From: Pseudomonas sp. B6002
GTDB taxonomy: Bacteria; Pseudomonadota; Gammaproteobacteria; Pseudomonadales; Pseudomonadaceae
Assembly: GCF_013385985.1 (NCBI RefSeq)
Contig: NZ_JACAOY010000006.1
Location: forward strand, 812,790 to 876,789
Reading direction: 5' to 3'
Length of the DNA stretch: 64,000 bases
Made by a program: the position numbers and the translations under genes. The first letter of the stretch is position 1, and the number at the start of each line of letters is the position of its first letter. The notes under the pieces are model-generated. The model worked only from the letters and a program-made list of their open reading frames with translations. It was not told the origin of the DNA and ran no database searches. Positions 17,111 to 24,961 of the stretch are shown here, one piece after another.

Positions 17111-17805
17111 GGTAGATGGGGGTTTTGCCTGTTGAAATCTGACGGGCACTGCCTCTGATGACGCAATGCGATATTACGCATAATGTATATTATGTTAAAT
17201 AATGTGTTATGTCAGATATGTCCATGAGCTACGTAAGTCACTGATTCGACGAATTCATGTTTGATGTCTACTCTCTCAACGGGCCATGTCCATAGTGTTC
17301 ATGCTGCGACGCATCTACGCGCGATTGAGGCTTGCTACTTGAGCCGATTCTGGCTTTTCTGAAGTGGCCGCCAAGCCGGTAATCTGATCGCCCGAATTGG
17401 AGTAGTTCCAATTGCGCTTTTTCCTCAGATCGATGCACATACCCGTGACGAGTACCTACGGTTGCTTGAGTAATACCCGTCCTGGTGTGTCCCCGTTACA
17501 TTCTGCGAGTCCGTCATAACTCAATTGCTTTCGCCGTGACGATATCAGTTGATCAAGAACACGCGTCACCCGCCTCCTCTTTGCCAGCCTACATGTTCAA
17601 GGGGCTGGCTCAGGTATCGATTGGGCTGCGCTTCATCTGAACTCTAACATCATGCAAGATTCATCAATTGCGCCCCCCTAACCAGTAACCGGAATCAATT
17701 GGTCTAGGGTGGATTGGACGGCGGATAGGAATGTGAAAAAGGTAGATATATTGATTTTTCTTTGTAATATTTATGTTTATCAATATTTTCGAGTCATATG
17801 GTGCT
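17111..17805. other. AT-rich left border of the inserted catabolic island
   Basis: About 700 bp without a convincing gene, where base composition falls from that of the SDR gene to that of the following island. It holds a 6+6 bp dyad CATAATGTATATTATG at 17179-17194 and an open stretch at 17363-17473 (37 codons to a stop; reads ...NLIARIGVVPIALFPQIDAH...) that could be the tail of a decayed gene, with no family recognised. The inverted ATATTGAT/ATCAATAT boxes are at 17748-17786. No transposase or integrase was recognised. Confidence 0.5.
17748..17786. promoter_or_regulatory. Inverted ATATTGAT / ATCAATAT boxes ahead of the HTH-citrate synthase gene
   Basis: Two perfect inverse copies of an 8-bp box (17748-17755 and 17779-17786) lie 20-58 bp upstream of the chosen start codon. 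ATCAATAT recurs in the palindrome upstream of the amidase gene (19555-19574). This is consistent with autoregulation by the helix-turn-helix protein and control of the amidase operon. Confidence 0.4.
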
Positions 17806-18990
17806 ATGCCGGAATATCTCTCTACTAAAGAAACCGCAGCTCGACTTGGGATTTCTCGCCAGACGCTCTACGCCTATGTCAGCCGCGGCATGCTTCAATC
17901 CCTGCCAAGCGATATCCCTCGTGAAAGCCGTTATTTGGAAAGCGAGGTCGAACACCTCGCGCTTAAACGGCGTCGCGGAAGAAAATCAAAGGATGTGGCG
18001 AAGGCGACGCTCGATTGGGGCTTTCCGGTGCTTGAGTCATCGATTTCACTGATTCAAGATCAGCACTTGTATTATCGCGGGCTGGATGCGATTGCACTCG
18101 CGCAAACAATGACCCTTGAAGACGTTTCTGCCCATTTATGGCAAATGTCAAAGGCAACTGCCTTTAAGAATAATCATCCGGTTGAATCTACTGGTCAGGT
18201 AGCGCTTTCGAAACTGCCCCCCGAGAGATTCGAACAAAGTATTCTGCGCGACTTCACCCTCATTAGTGAGGATATTGGGACCGCTGCATGGCAACGTTCC
18301 CCTGAACAAATTGCTGGGGGCTGCGGAACACTCGTTCGATTATTGGCCGCTTGCTTGCTGAACTCTCAGCCGAGCGCGGAACCGATTCACATGCAATGTG
18401 CGAAGAAGTGGAATCTCGATGCTGAGGGAGCAGATTTAATCCGAATGGCACTCGTGCTCTGCGCAGACCATGAATTAAACACCTCGTCTTTCGTCGCTCG
18501 CTGCGTGGCATCCACGGGAGCAAGCCTACGTGCAGCTGTGATTGCCGGCCTTGCTGCGCTAACCGGCACTCGCCACGGTGGCACTACAGCACGTGGCGAA
18601 GCGCTTTGGGAGGAGCTGGGCGAAAGTCAGCCCATAGCTAAATTGCACGCGCGTCTTGCTCGAGGCGAAGACCTCCCTGGTTTCGGACACCATGTTTATC
18701 CGTCCGGAGATCCTCGCGCAGTTGCATTGCTCAGCCGTGTTTTGCCTCACCATCAGAAGTGGCAAGCTTTTATAGATGAAGGCGCCAAATTGGTAGGTGC
18801 TCGTCCTTCGGTAGATCTCGCGCTGGTTGCGCTAAGGCGACATCTAAATTTACCCGTTGGTGCCGCATTCGGTCTGTTCGCGCTAGGTCGTTCGGCTGGC
18901 TGGATCGCCCATGCTATTGAGCAGCGCACGATGAAGGATCTTATACGGCCTCGAGCCGCATATGTCGGCCCTACTCCCATACCTTCATAG
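17806..18990 (+). CDS. Helix-turn-helix / citrate-synthase fusion protein
   Basis: About 394 residues. The N-terminal 55 residues form a MerR/excisionase-type helix-turn-helix (YLSTKETAARLGISRQTLYA), followed by a citrate-synthase-family domain. The catalytic set of that family is preserved: His in ADHELN (about 222), His in TRHGG (about 257), His and Arg in GFGHHVYPSGDPR (His about 295), and Asp in PSVDL (about 337). It may therefore still bind or condense an acyl-CoA and a 2-oxoacid while sensing the pathway state, but no activity is proven. The start at 17806 places the HTH at the N-terminus; an upstream in-frame ATG at 17773 would overlap the inverted boxes and has no ribosome-binding site. 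It is the first gene of the AT-richer island and its likely regulator. Confidence 0.85.
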   Translation: MPEYLSTKETAARLGISRQTLYAYVSRGMLQSLPSDIPRESRYLESEVEHLALKRRRGRKSKDVAKATLDWGFPVLESSISLIQDQHLYYRGLDAIALAQTMTLEDVSAHLWQMSKATAFKNNHPVESTGQVALSKLPPERFEQSILRDFTLISEDIGTAAWQRSPEQIAGGCGTLVRLLAACLLNSQPSAEPIHMQCAKKWNLDAEGADLIRMALVLCADHELNTSSFVARCVASTGASLRAAVIAGLAALTGTRHGGTTARGEALWEELGESQPIAKLHARLARGEDLPGFGHHVYPSGDPRAVALLSRVLPHHQKWQAFIDEGAKLVGARPSVDLALVALRRHLNLPVGAAFGLFALGRSAGWIAHAIEQRTMKDLIRPRAAYVGPTPIPS

Positions 18991-18998
18991 GCGGACCC

Positions 18999-19020
18999 GC
19001 TTCCTTTATCCAAAGGAAGC
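18999..19020 (+). terminator. Hairpin after the HTH-citrate synthase gene
   Basis: GCTTCCTTT-ATCC-AAAGGAAGC is a perfect 9-bp stem with a 4-nt loop starting 8 bp after the stop codon. It lacks a following T-run, so it is either a weak intrinsic terminator or an mRNA 3'-end stabilising structure. Confidence 0.5.
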
Positions 19021-19049
19021 AGACGAGCAATCGAAGACGTCAAGACCTA

Positions 19050-19109
19050 TTGCACTGCTTTGTGTCGAAAGCCCTACGTGCCATCTTTTAGCGATATAAA
19101 GCAGTGCAA
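19050..19109. repeat. 12-bp perfect inverted repeat with 36-bp spacer
   Basis: TTGCACTGCTTT at 19050-19061 and AAAGCAGTGCAA at 19098-19109. The 60-bp span could be a remnant of a small inverted-repeat element or a regulatory fold. No flanking target duplication was recognised. Confidence 0.5.
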
Positions 19110-19554
19110 ACGTTGACAGTTATAACTGACATCCGCATGAGATCAGAGCGCTCTTCCCCCCCCAAAAAAAAATATAGACTTGACGCCTTCTTATAGCGTG
19201 GCCAATCGCTCTTGCGCGCTTGGTAAATCGCCGCTTTCACTAAGCATCTACGAATACCGCCTGCACAAAACACGCTGCGTTCTGCGATTGGCGTGACTGA
19301 GCCCTTTGATTACTGCAATCACCTAGCACTGGCAGTTGAGGCGCTCGTACTGCTCGCAAACTGTCAGGAGCCCCGTCAAGCAGACGTCGTAGTTTCATCG
19401 TACGAGTAACCGTAAGGCGGGCAACCGAAATACCCTCCCCCTCGTTAGCTGTCTGACCTTCACGATCTTACAGAACGCCGTCCCGTTAGAGATCGCGCCC
19501 AGAAGCTGGTCGTCTTTCTGGCCCGAATCGGAGAGTCGGTGAGCTCAACAAATG

Positions 19555-19571
19555 TTGATTATATTAATCAA
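19555..19571. promoter_or_regulatory. Palindrome upstream of the amidase gene
   Basis: TTGATTA-TAT-TAATCAA is a perfect 7+7 bp dyad 84-100 bp before the amidase start. Its right half continues as ATCAATATT, the box also found ahead of the HTH-citrate synthase gene. Confidence 0.4.
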
Positions 19572-19654
19572 TATTTACATATTATTCTGTAGGAATATTA
19601 TCAGATCAACATATATGTCGATCGTCGCTCAACGCTATTTCGAGGCTGGTCACT

Positions 19655-21205
19655 ATGCGTTTCTCCACTCTTTCAGTTCTTGGCGCTGTCGCCACACTGC
19701 TCTCGGGGCCTTCTATGTCATCTCCCGTTCTGCCCGCTCTCGCAAGAGAAAGCGATCCTTTGGTAACGATCTCGCAAACATTGGAGGTGCAGTCAAATGG
19801 CTCGATGACTTGTGTCGCTATTGCCCAGCAGTCGTTGGACGCAATCCGTCGTCTCAACCCTGCCCTGAACGCATTTATCACTGTGAATCCGAACTTGCTA
19901 TCTGATGCTGCAAGTCTAGATGCCCTTCGTGAGGCGGGAACGGTCTTACCGCTGCACTGCGTCACGGTTGCGGTAAAAGACAACATAGATGTCGCTGGCA
20001 TGCCGACAACCGGCGGATCCGTGCTGCTCCAGAACAATCAACCTGAACATGATGCCGACGTAATAAGCCGCCTCCGCGCCGCCGGCGCATTATTTGTCGG
20101 CAAGACCAATCTCGACGAGCTGGCTGTCGCAGGCAGCACGATTAGTTCGGTCGGCGGGCAAACGCTGAATCCGTACGACAAGACACGGTTTGCGGCTGGC
20201 TCCAGCGGTGGTTCCGCGGTATCGGCATCGATCGGGATTTCAGTATGTTCTATCGGTACCGAGACCGTGAACTCGCTGCGTAACGCGGCAAGTTCAGCCA
20301 GTGTTGTAGGGGTTCGTACAACACCTGGTCTCGTTAGTCGAAACGGCGTTATCCCTCTGTCCTCGTCAATGGATGTCGTGGGGCCGATCTGCCGTAACGT
20401 TGAAGATTCGGCGCGAATGCTTGAACAAATGACAGGGGTCGTACAGAGCAACTCAGCAATAGCGGCGGATGAAGCGGCGCACAAACAAATTGCCCTGGAA
20501 AACTTGCACCCTGCAGATCTAAAAGGCATGCGGCTCGGCGTGCTCAGAAATCTCTTTTCAACCGAAGCAGATGGTGCACCAACTAATAAAGTCCTCGACG
20601 CCGCGCTCGACAAATTACGCTCGGCCGGCGCCCAGATCGTTTTAATTGACGATACGGAGTTCGACTCTGCGACGTCGAATGAGCGCATGAACGTAAGTAA
20701 CTATGAGTTCCGCCCTTTGTTCGATAAGTATTTGTCGTCGATCAAAGGTGTTTCCGGTGTTGAAAACACCAAGGATTACTATGATGCACACCGGTTCCCA
20801 GCGTCGACGATGGAAAAGTTCCTAAAGAATGCGGTTAGTTGGGATGATCCTTTAGATATGCCTGAGTATCTCGCCGCACTTCGATACACCGCAACATTTA
20901 AGACGAAACTTCTTGACCTGATAAGTACGCATCAACTTGATGCACTTGTGTACCCATCACAGAAGCGCCCTCCGATTTTGCAAACAGACAAGCCACGTCC
21001 AGAACGTAACGGGGTATTTGCTTCTGCTATGGGGCTGCCAGCTATTGATCTACCGGCGGGCTTCACTGCACCGACTGAAAGCGCACCAGTAGGATTGCCG
21101 GTGGGTATGGATTTGCTTGCTCGGCCGCATGATGACATGAAACTACTCAATGTCGCCTTGGCCATTGAAAAAACGCTTAATGCGCGCCGCGCTCCCTTGC
21201 TTTAG
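19655..21205 (+). CDS. Exported amidase-signature family hydrolase
   Basis: A 516-residue amidase of the Ser-cisSer-Lys family. The catalytic Lys is about 108 (VAVKDNIDVAG), the cis-Ser pair about 183-184 (AGSSGGSA) and the nucleophile Ser about 207 (GTETVNSLRNAAS, against the family's GTDTGGSIRNPA). The N-terminus (MRFSTLSVLGAVATLLSG) looks like a Sec signal peptide, so the enzyme may act in the periplasm on an amide substrate. It is the first gene of a rightward set with an aldolase, transporter, enolase-family enzyme and dehydrogenase, suggesting that it releases the carbon skeleton they degrade. The start is supported by GAGG about 10 nt upstream. The Gly-Gly before the nucleophile is replaced by Val-Asn, an unusual variant. 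Confidence 0.88.
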   Translation: MRFSTLSVLGAVATLLSGPSMSSPVLPALARESDPLVTISQTLEVQSNGSMTCVAIAQQSLDAIRRLNPALNAFITVNPNLLSDAASLDALREAGTVLPLHCVTVAVKDNIDVAGMPTTGGSVLLQNNQPEHDADVISRLRAAGALFVGKTNLDELAVAGSTISSVGGQTLNPYDKTRFAAGSSGGSAVSASIGISVCSIGTETVNSLRNAASSASVVGVRTTPGLVSRNGVIPLSSSMDVVGPICRNVEDSARMLEQMTGVVQSNSAIAADEAAHKQIALENLHPADLKGMRLGVLRNLFSTEADGAPTNKVLDAALDKLRSAGAQIVLIDDTEFDSATSNERMNVSNYEFRPLFDKYLSSIKGVSGVENTKDYYDAHRFPASTMEKFLKNAVSWDDPLDMPEYLAALRYTATFKTKLLDLISTHQLDALVYPSQKRPPILQTDKPRPERNGVFASAMGLPAIDLPAGFTAPTESAPVGLPVGMDLLARPHDDMKLLNVALAIEKTLNARRAPLL

Positions 21206-21306
21206 CGCCCGTAATGTTCAGAGCAGCGTTGCGGAAAACACAACCGCCCGCATTGTTGACTGAATAAAGATCGCTGCCACTTCAACAACAATAAGGAGAC
21301 TCCCGT

Positions 21307-22017
21307 ATGACTAATCAGAGTTCTAATGACGACCGCGTTGGATGGCCGCCTGGTTTCTTTATCGGTTCGCGTGAGCGAGTCCCGACGGATACTCAAATCA
21401 CTGCCTATACCGGTAGGCCAGTCGCGACAATCGGAGATTGTCTCGGACGTAGTTTGGGAGCGATAGGTTTGAAGGCTTACCACGAGTCTTTGCGCCTGAC
21501 GATGTGCGGTCCTGCGCTCACCGTGCGCGTGCGCCCCGGCGACAATTTGATGATCCATAAGGCGTTGGAACTCGCGAGAGCCGGTGACGTGCTGGTCATC
21601 GATGGTGGCGGGGATCTGTCACAGGCGGTAATTGGAGGCCTGATACGAACCACTGCGCTGGCTGCAAGATTAAGCGGGATCGTTCTGGACGGGGCATTGC
21701 GCGATGTCGCTGAATGGAGTGATGGTTGCATGCCCATTTTCGCGAAGGGACACACTCATCGCGGACCGACGAAGAGTGGCCCTGGAGAGATCAATATTCC
21801 GATCGCATGCTCTGGTATGACGATAGCGCCAGGAGATCTGGTGATTGGGGATGCTGACGGTGTGATCTCTATTCCAGTCGACCAGTTGGATGAGTTGCTG
21901 CCACGGGTTCTTGAGCATGAGCGGCATGAAGCGGTCATTCGCGAGGCTAATGCCAGTCGCAGCTCCGATCCTGAGCGCTTCAACGCGATTCTTCGCGCTT
22001 GCGGATGCCCGGTCTGA
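21307..22017 (+). CDS. RraA-like family protein, probable 2-oxoacid aldolase
   Basis: A 236-residue member of the RraA/HMG-CHA aldolase family. The central block GDNLMIHKALELARAGDVLV with IDGGGDLSQAVIGGL, and IVLDGALRDVAE with the metal-site Arg-Asp pair, match 4-hydroxy-4-methyl-2-oxoglutarate / 4-carboxy-4-hydroxy-2-oxoadipate aldolases. Those enzymes cleave tertiary hydroxy-2-oxoacids to pyruvate using a divalent metal. The RNase E inhibitor RraA is a shorter relative without the C-terminal extension seen here (RVLEHERHEAVIREANAS). In this operon, aldol cleavage of a catabolic intermediate is the more likely role. AAGGAG lies about 10 nt before the start. Confidence 0.85.
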   Translation: MTNQSSNDDRVGWPPGFFIGSRERVPTDTQITAYTGRPVATIGDCLGRSLGAIGLKAYHESLRLTMCGPALTVRVRPGDNLMIHKALELARAGDVLVIDGGGDLSQAVIGGLIRTTALAARLSGIVLDGALRDVAEWSDGCMPIFAKGHTHRGPTKSGPGEINIPIACSGMTIAPGDLVIGDADGVISIPVDQLDELLPRVLEHERHEAVIREANASRSSDPERFNAILRACGCPV

Positions 22018-22045
22018 GTGTTGTTTGTATCAAGGAGCCAATGAA

Positions 22046-23419
22046 ATGAAATCTATTGCATTGCACTCGCCTGACGCTTCATGTCAGGTCACGAGTACCC
22101 CAATCAGCTTTTCCGGTCAGCAGAAATCGGTACTTGAGAAAGTCCGCCGTCGCATGTTGCCTATATTGATGCTGTGTTACTTCGCTGCTTTTCTTGATCG
22201 GGTTAATGTCGGTGTTGCTGCGCTTCAGATGAATACTGACCTTGGTCTAACCAATGCTCAATTCGGACTAGGTGCGGGGCTTTTTTTTGTGGGCTACGTC
22301 ATATTCGAAGTGCCGAGTAATCTTCTGCTGGTGCGTCTTGGTGCGCGCCGATGGATGCCACGAATTCTCATCAGCTGGGGGATCGTGTCGGCATGCATGG
22401 CTCTGGCTTGGGATCAAAGTAGCTTCTATGCTTTAAGAACGTTGCTTGGAATTGCAGAGGCTGGTTTTTTTCCCGGCATGCTCTTTTATTTGACACTTTG
22501 GTTTCCACGCAACTATCGGGCAGGTGTTTATTCCTTACTCTCGGTGGCGGTTCCACTCTCGTCGGTCGTTGGCGTACCTCTATCTAGCTGGATACTGAAT
22601 AACTTTCACGGTTTTGCGGGGCTAAAGAGCTGGCAATGGATGTTCATTATTGAAGGGATGCCTGCGATTATTATGGGGGGAGTGTTCTATTACTTTCTGC
22701 CAAGCCGCCCTGAGGAGGCAACATTCCTGAGTTCGGATGAACGGACTACTCTTGTCGACCTGATGCACGCTGATCGAGGGGCGCACCAGCTTGCTAATAA
22801 GCATGAAAATGGTCACTCTTCATTGATACGAATGTTCGGAGACAAACGAATATGGGCTATGTGCCTAATCGAGATGTGCCTGATCATCGGATCAAATAGC
22901 ACAGCAATTTGGATGCCGCAGTTTGTCAATACATCTCATGTTCAGATGTCGTTAATGCAAGTAGGATTTATCGCAGCGTTGCCACCTTTGGCTGCGTGCG
23001 CCGCAATTTTATTCAGCGGATGGAATGCTGACCGAACTGGCAGGCGTGTCGCGCATGTTGCAATCCCTTTTTTGATCGCCAGCGCAGGGTTTGCATTAAC
23101 TGCATGCTCGGATTCCGATTTGGTACGACTGATCGGGCTAGTGATCGGGAGCGCCGGAATTTCAGCGAGTATTCCGAACGTTTGGTATATCCCAACAGCA
23201 CTGCTTTCGGGCTCTGCAGGTGCTGCCGGGCTTGCTCTGATCAATTCGGTTGGAAGCTTCGGTGGTATTTTTGGCCCCTATGTAATTGGTGAAATACGAG
23301 ACTTAACCGGTTCCTTCAATGGTTCCTTGCTGTTTCTCGCCGGCGTGGTAGCACTCGCCTCAATCACTGTAACCATACTTGGGCATCGGATGCGGTTTAT
23401 ATTAAATCCTCCAGCATAA
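22046..23419 (+). CDS. MFS transporter, anion:cation symporter (ACS) type
   Basis: A 457-residue protein with about 12 membrane helices. The N-terminal signature LPILMLCYFAAFLDRVNVGVA and the conserved GYVIFEVPSNLLLVRLGARRWMPRILISWG are diagnostic of the ACS family, which takes up organic anions such as tartrate, phthalate, hexuronates and galactonate with protons. It presumably imports the substrate of the island's pathway, probably a carboxylate. Start: ATG 22046, preceded by CAAGGAG about 9 nt upstream; the frame is open further back into the aldolase gene, but no better start exists there. Spacing to the aldolase gene is 28 bp. Confidence 0.9.
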   Translation: MKSIALHSPDASCQVTSTPISFSGQQKSVLEKVRRRMLPILMLCYFAAFLDRVNVGVAALQMNTDLGLTNAQFGLGAGLFFVGYVIFEVPSNLLLVRLGARRWMPRILISWGIVSACMALAWDQSSFYALRTLLGIAEAGFFPGMLFYLTLWFPRNYRAGVYSLLSVAVPLSSVVGVPLSSWILNNFHGFAGLKSWQWMFIIEGMPAIIMGGVFYYFLPSRPEEATFLSSDERTTLVDLMHADRGAHQLANKHENGHSSLIRMFGDKRIWAMCLIEMCLIIGSNSTAIWMPQFVNTSHVQMSLMQVGFIAALPPLAACAAILFSGWNADRTGRRVAHVAIPFLIASAGFALTACSDSDLVRLIGLVIGSAGISASIPNVWYIPTALLSGSAGAAGLALINSVGSFGGIFGPYVIGEIRDLTGSFNGSLLFLAGVVALASITVTILGHRMRFILNPPA

Positions 23420-23488
23420 CACGACCTCAATTCACCCTATTACGACTTGGTCCCCGACGCGATATCGGGTTTCACGTAGGAAATAAAA

Positions 23489-24688
23489 ATGAATAATCAA
23501 GTAAGAAATTGTCTACTTTCGTCGAGCAACGCTCGGATCAAAGAAGTACGAATTATATCAGTCGCCGCTGCACCTCGATCGAATTGGTCATTTTTATCCA
23601 TCGACACAGATGATGGGCGAACTGGCTGGGGCGAACTTACATTGCGCTCGCATGAGCGCTTGCTCGACTTGGCACTCGAAGAATTGCGACCATCTTTAAT
23701 CGGCAAATCGCTTACACAAGTTTTTAGCGATTTCGCAGCGCGCCCATCCTTACCAAGTGGGCGAGTAGGCAATACACTGCTATCCGCGCTTGACCAGGCT
23801 GCAACTGACTTAGTTGCGCAAGTGAAGGGGCAGCCTATTTTTGAATTACTGGGCTGTCGACGTAAGCGGCCGTTGCGCGGTTACGCGACAGTCAATCGAA
23901 GCGTTCGTGAACGCACGCCGGAAGGATTTGCTCAAGCAAGCCTGCGTGCGGTCGAGGCAGGTTTTCGAGGTGTCAAGATTATGCCATTTGACGCATTGCT
24001 TCCCGCGACAGCTGCAACTCTTCAGGGCAAGCACGAAATCGAGCGAGCGCTTGAGCGAGTAGAGGCGGTGCGTGAGACGGTAGGCAGTGGAGTTCAGTTG
24101 ATGGTCGATTGCCACTGGCGACTTGATGAAGCTAGCGCATTAACATTTATCGAGCGTGCTGCGCAATCACACCTGCATTGGGTCGAATGCCCTGTGCCCG
24201 AAAGTGAATTATGGGATGCCGCTATCGCACGACTACGTCAGCATGCAAATGCCTGTGGGATACTGTTAGCGGGTGCCGAGAACGGAGTCTGCGCTAGTGG
24301 GTACACTCGCTTTATCCAAAAAGGGCTCTATGATGTAGTGATGCCTGATATCAAGTATTGCGGTGGTTATGGCGAGCTGGGGCATATCGTCCGCCTAGCG
24401 CGGGAAAATGGCGTTTCCGTGTCATTACATAATCCTAGTGGACCCGTCGCGCACATGCATTCGTTACATGCATGCTTAGCCCTAGGGCTCGACGAGCCGA
24501 TCGAGCATCAATTTTCGGAGTCGCCTCTTTTTCAATCCATAATAAACGGTGTTGGGCCGATTACTGCGAATGGCAGTTTCGAGATTGGTGAGGCTGCGGG
24601 CCTTGGAGTTTCGGTTGATACTGAGCGTGCTGCAAGTCACCCGCTTGCTTATGTTCCACTTTCGCTAGCCGATCCCAGCTTTGCGTAG
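23489..24688 (+). CDS. Enolase-superfamily enzyme (mandelate racemase/dehydratase-like)
   Basis: A 399-residue enolase-superfamily protein. The N-terminal capping domain (about 17-130) is followed by the barrel. Metal ligands Asp about 207 (MVDCHW), Glu about 233 (WVECP) and Glu about 264 (AGAENG) are visible, with candidate acid/base residues Lys about 163 (GVKIMPFD), Asp about 287 (MPDIKYCGG) and His about 314 (LHNPSGP). The usual second Lys of a KxK motif is Met here, so the enzyme is more likely a dehydratase-like member than a racemase. It would dehydrate or epimerise a hydroxy-acid intermediate. It follows the transporter gene by 69 bp. The exact reaction is unknown. Confidence 0.87.
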   Translation: MNNQVRNCLLSSSNARIKEVRIISVAAAPRSNWSFLSIDTDDGRTGWGELTLRSHERLLDLALEELRPSLIGKSLTQVFSDFAARPSLPSGRVGNTLLSALDQAATDLVAQVKGQPIFELLGCRRKRPLRGYATVNRSVRERTPEGFAQASLRAVEAGFRGVKIMPFDALLPATAATLQGKHEIERALERVEAVRETVGSGVQLMVDCHWRLDEASALTFIERAAQSHLHWVECPVPESELWDAAIARLRQHANACGILLAGAENGVCASGYTRFIQKGLYDVVMPDIKYCGGYGELGHIVRLARENGVSVSLHNPSGPVAHMHSLHACLALGLDEPIEHQFSESPLFQSIINGVGPITANGSFEIGEAAGLGVSVDTERAASHPLAYVPLSLADPSFA

Positions 24689-24839
24689 GGAATTACCGGA
24701 AGGCAAGAAAATCCCTTGATCATTTTTGATGTCGAAGCATTGAGTAGATTCGCATGCTAGGCTAACTACGCAGACTGCCGAACTTCGAACGGTAGTTACT
24801 TGATCCACCTAAGCCAGGCGTTCTGTTTCAGAGAGGTAC

Positions 24840-24872
24840 GGTGCATTCTCAGCAGTGGCAAGAGGATGCACC
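24840..24872 (+). other. Hairpin in the gap before the dehydrogenase gene
   Basis: GGTGCAT and ATGCACC form a 7-bp stem around a 19-nt loop in the 273-bp space between the enolase-family gene and the dehydrogenase gene. The gap holds no other gene. The hairpin may be an attenuating or mRNA-processing structure, since the last gene is further from its neighbours than the others. Confidence 0.3.
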
Positions 24873-24961
24873 TTGTGACGTGGTTGCAGCAGCAATCAAA
24901 CGATTCCAACAGACGTGTTTTTAAATCGCAAGCAACTGCTTTTAACTAAGCGGGAGGAAAT

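Larger units (their letters stand above)
18991..19654. other. Gene-poor region within the island
   Basis: No convincing coding sequence is seen in about 660 bp. It holds a 9-bp perfect hairpin just after the citrate-synthase-like gene (18999-19020), a 12-bp perfect inverted repeat with a 36-bp spacer (19050-19109), a C8A9 homopolymer tract near 19155, and an AT-rich promoter-like stretch at 19550-19620 with the palindrome at 19555-19571. A frame ending at about 19594 (...RAQKLVVFLARIGESV...) may be a decayed gene end; no family is recognised. Confidence 0.45.
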
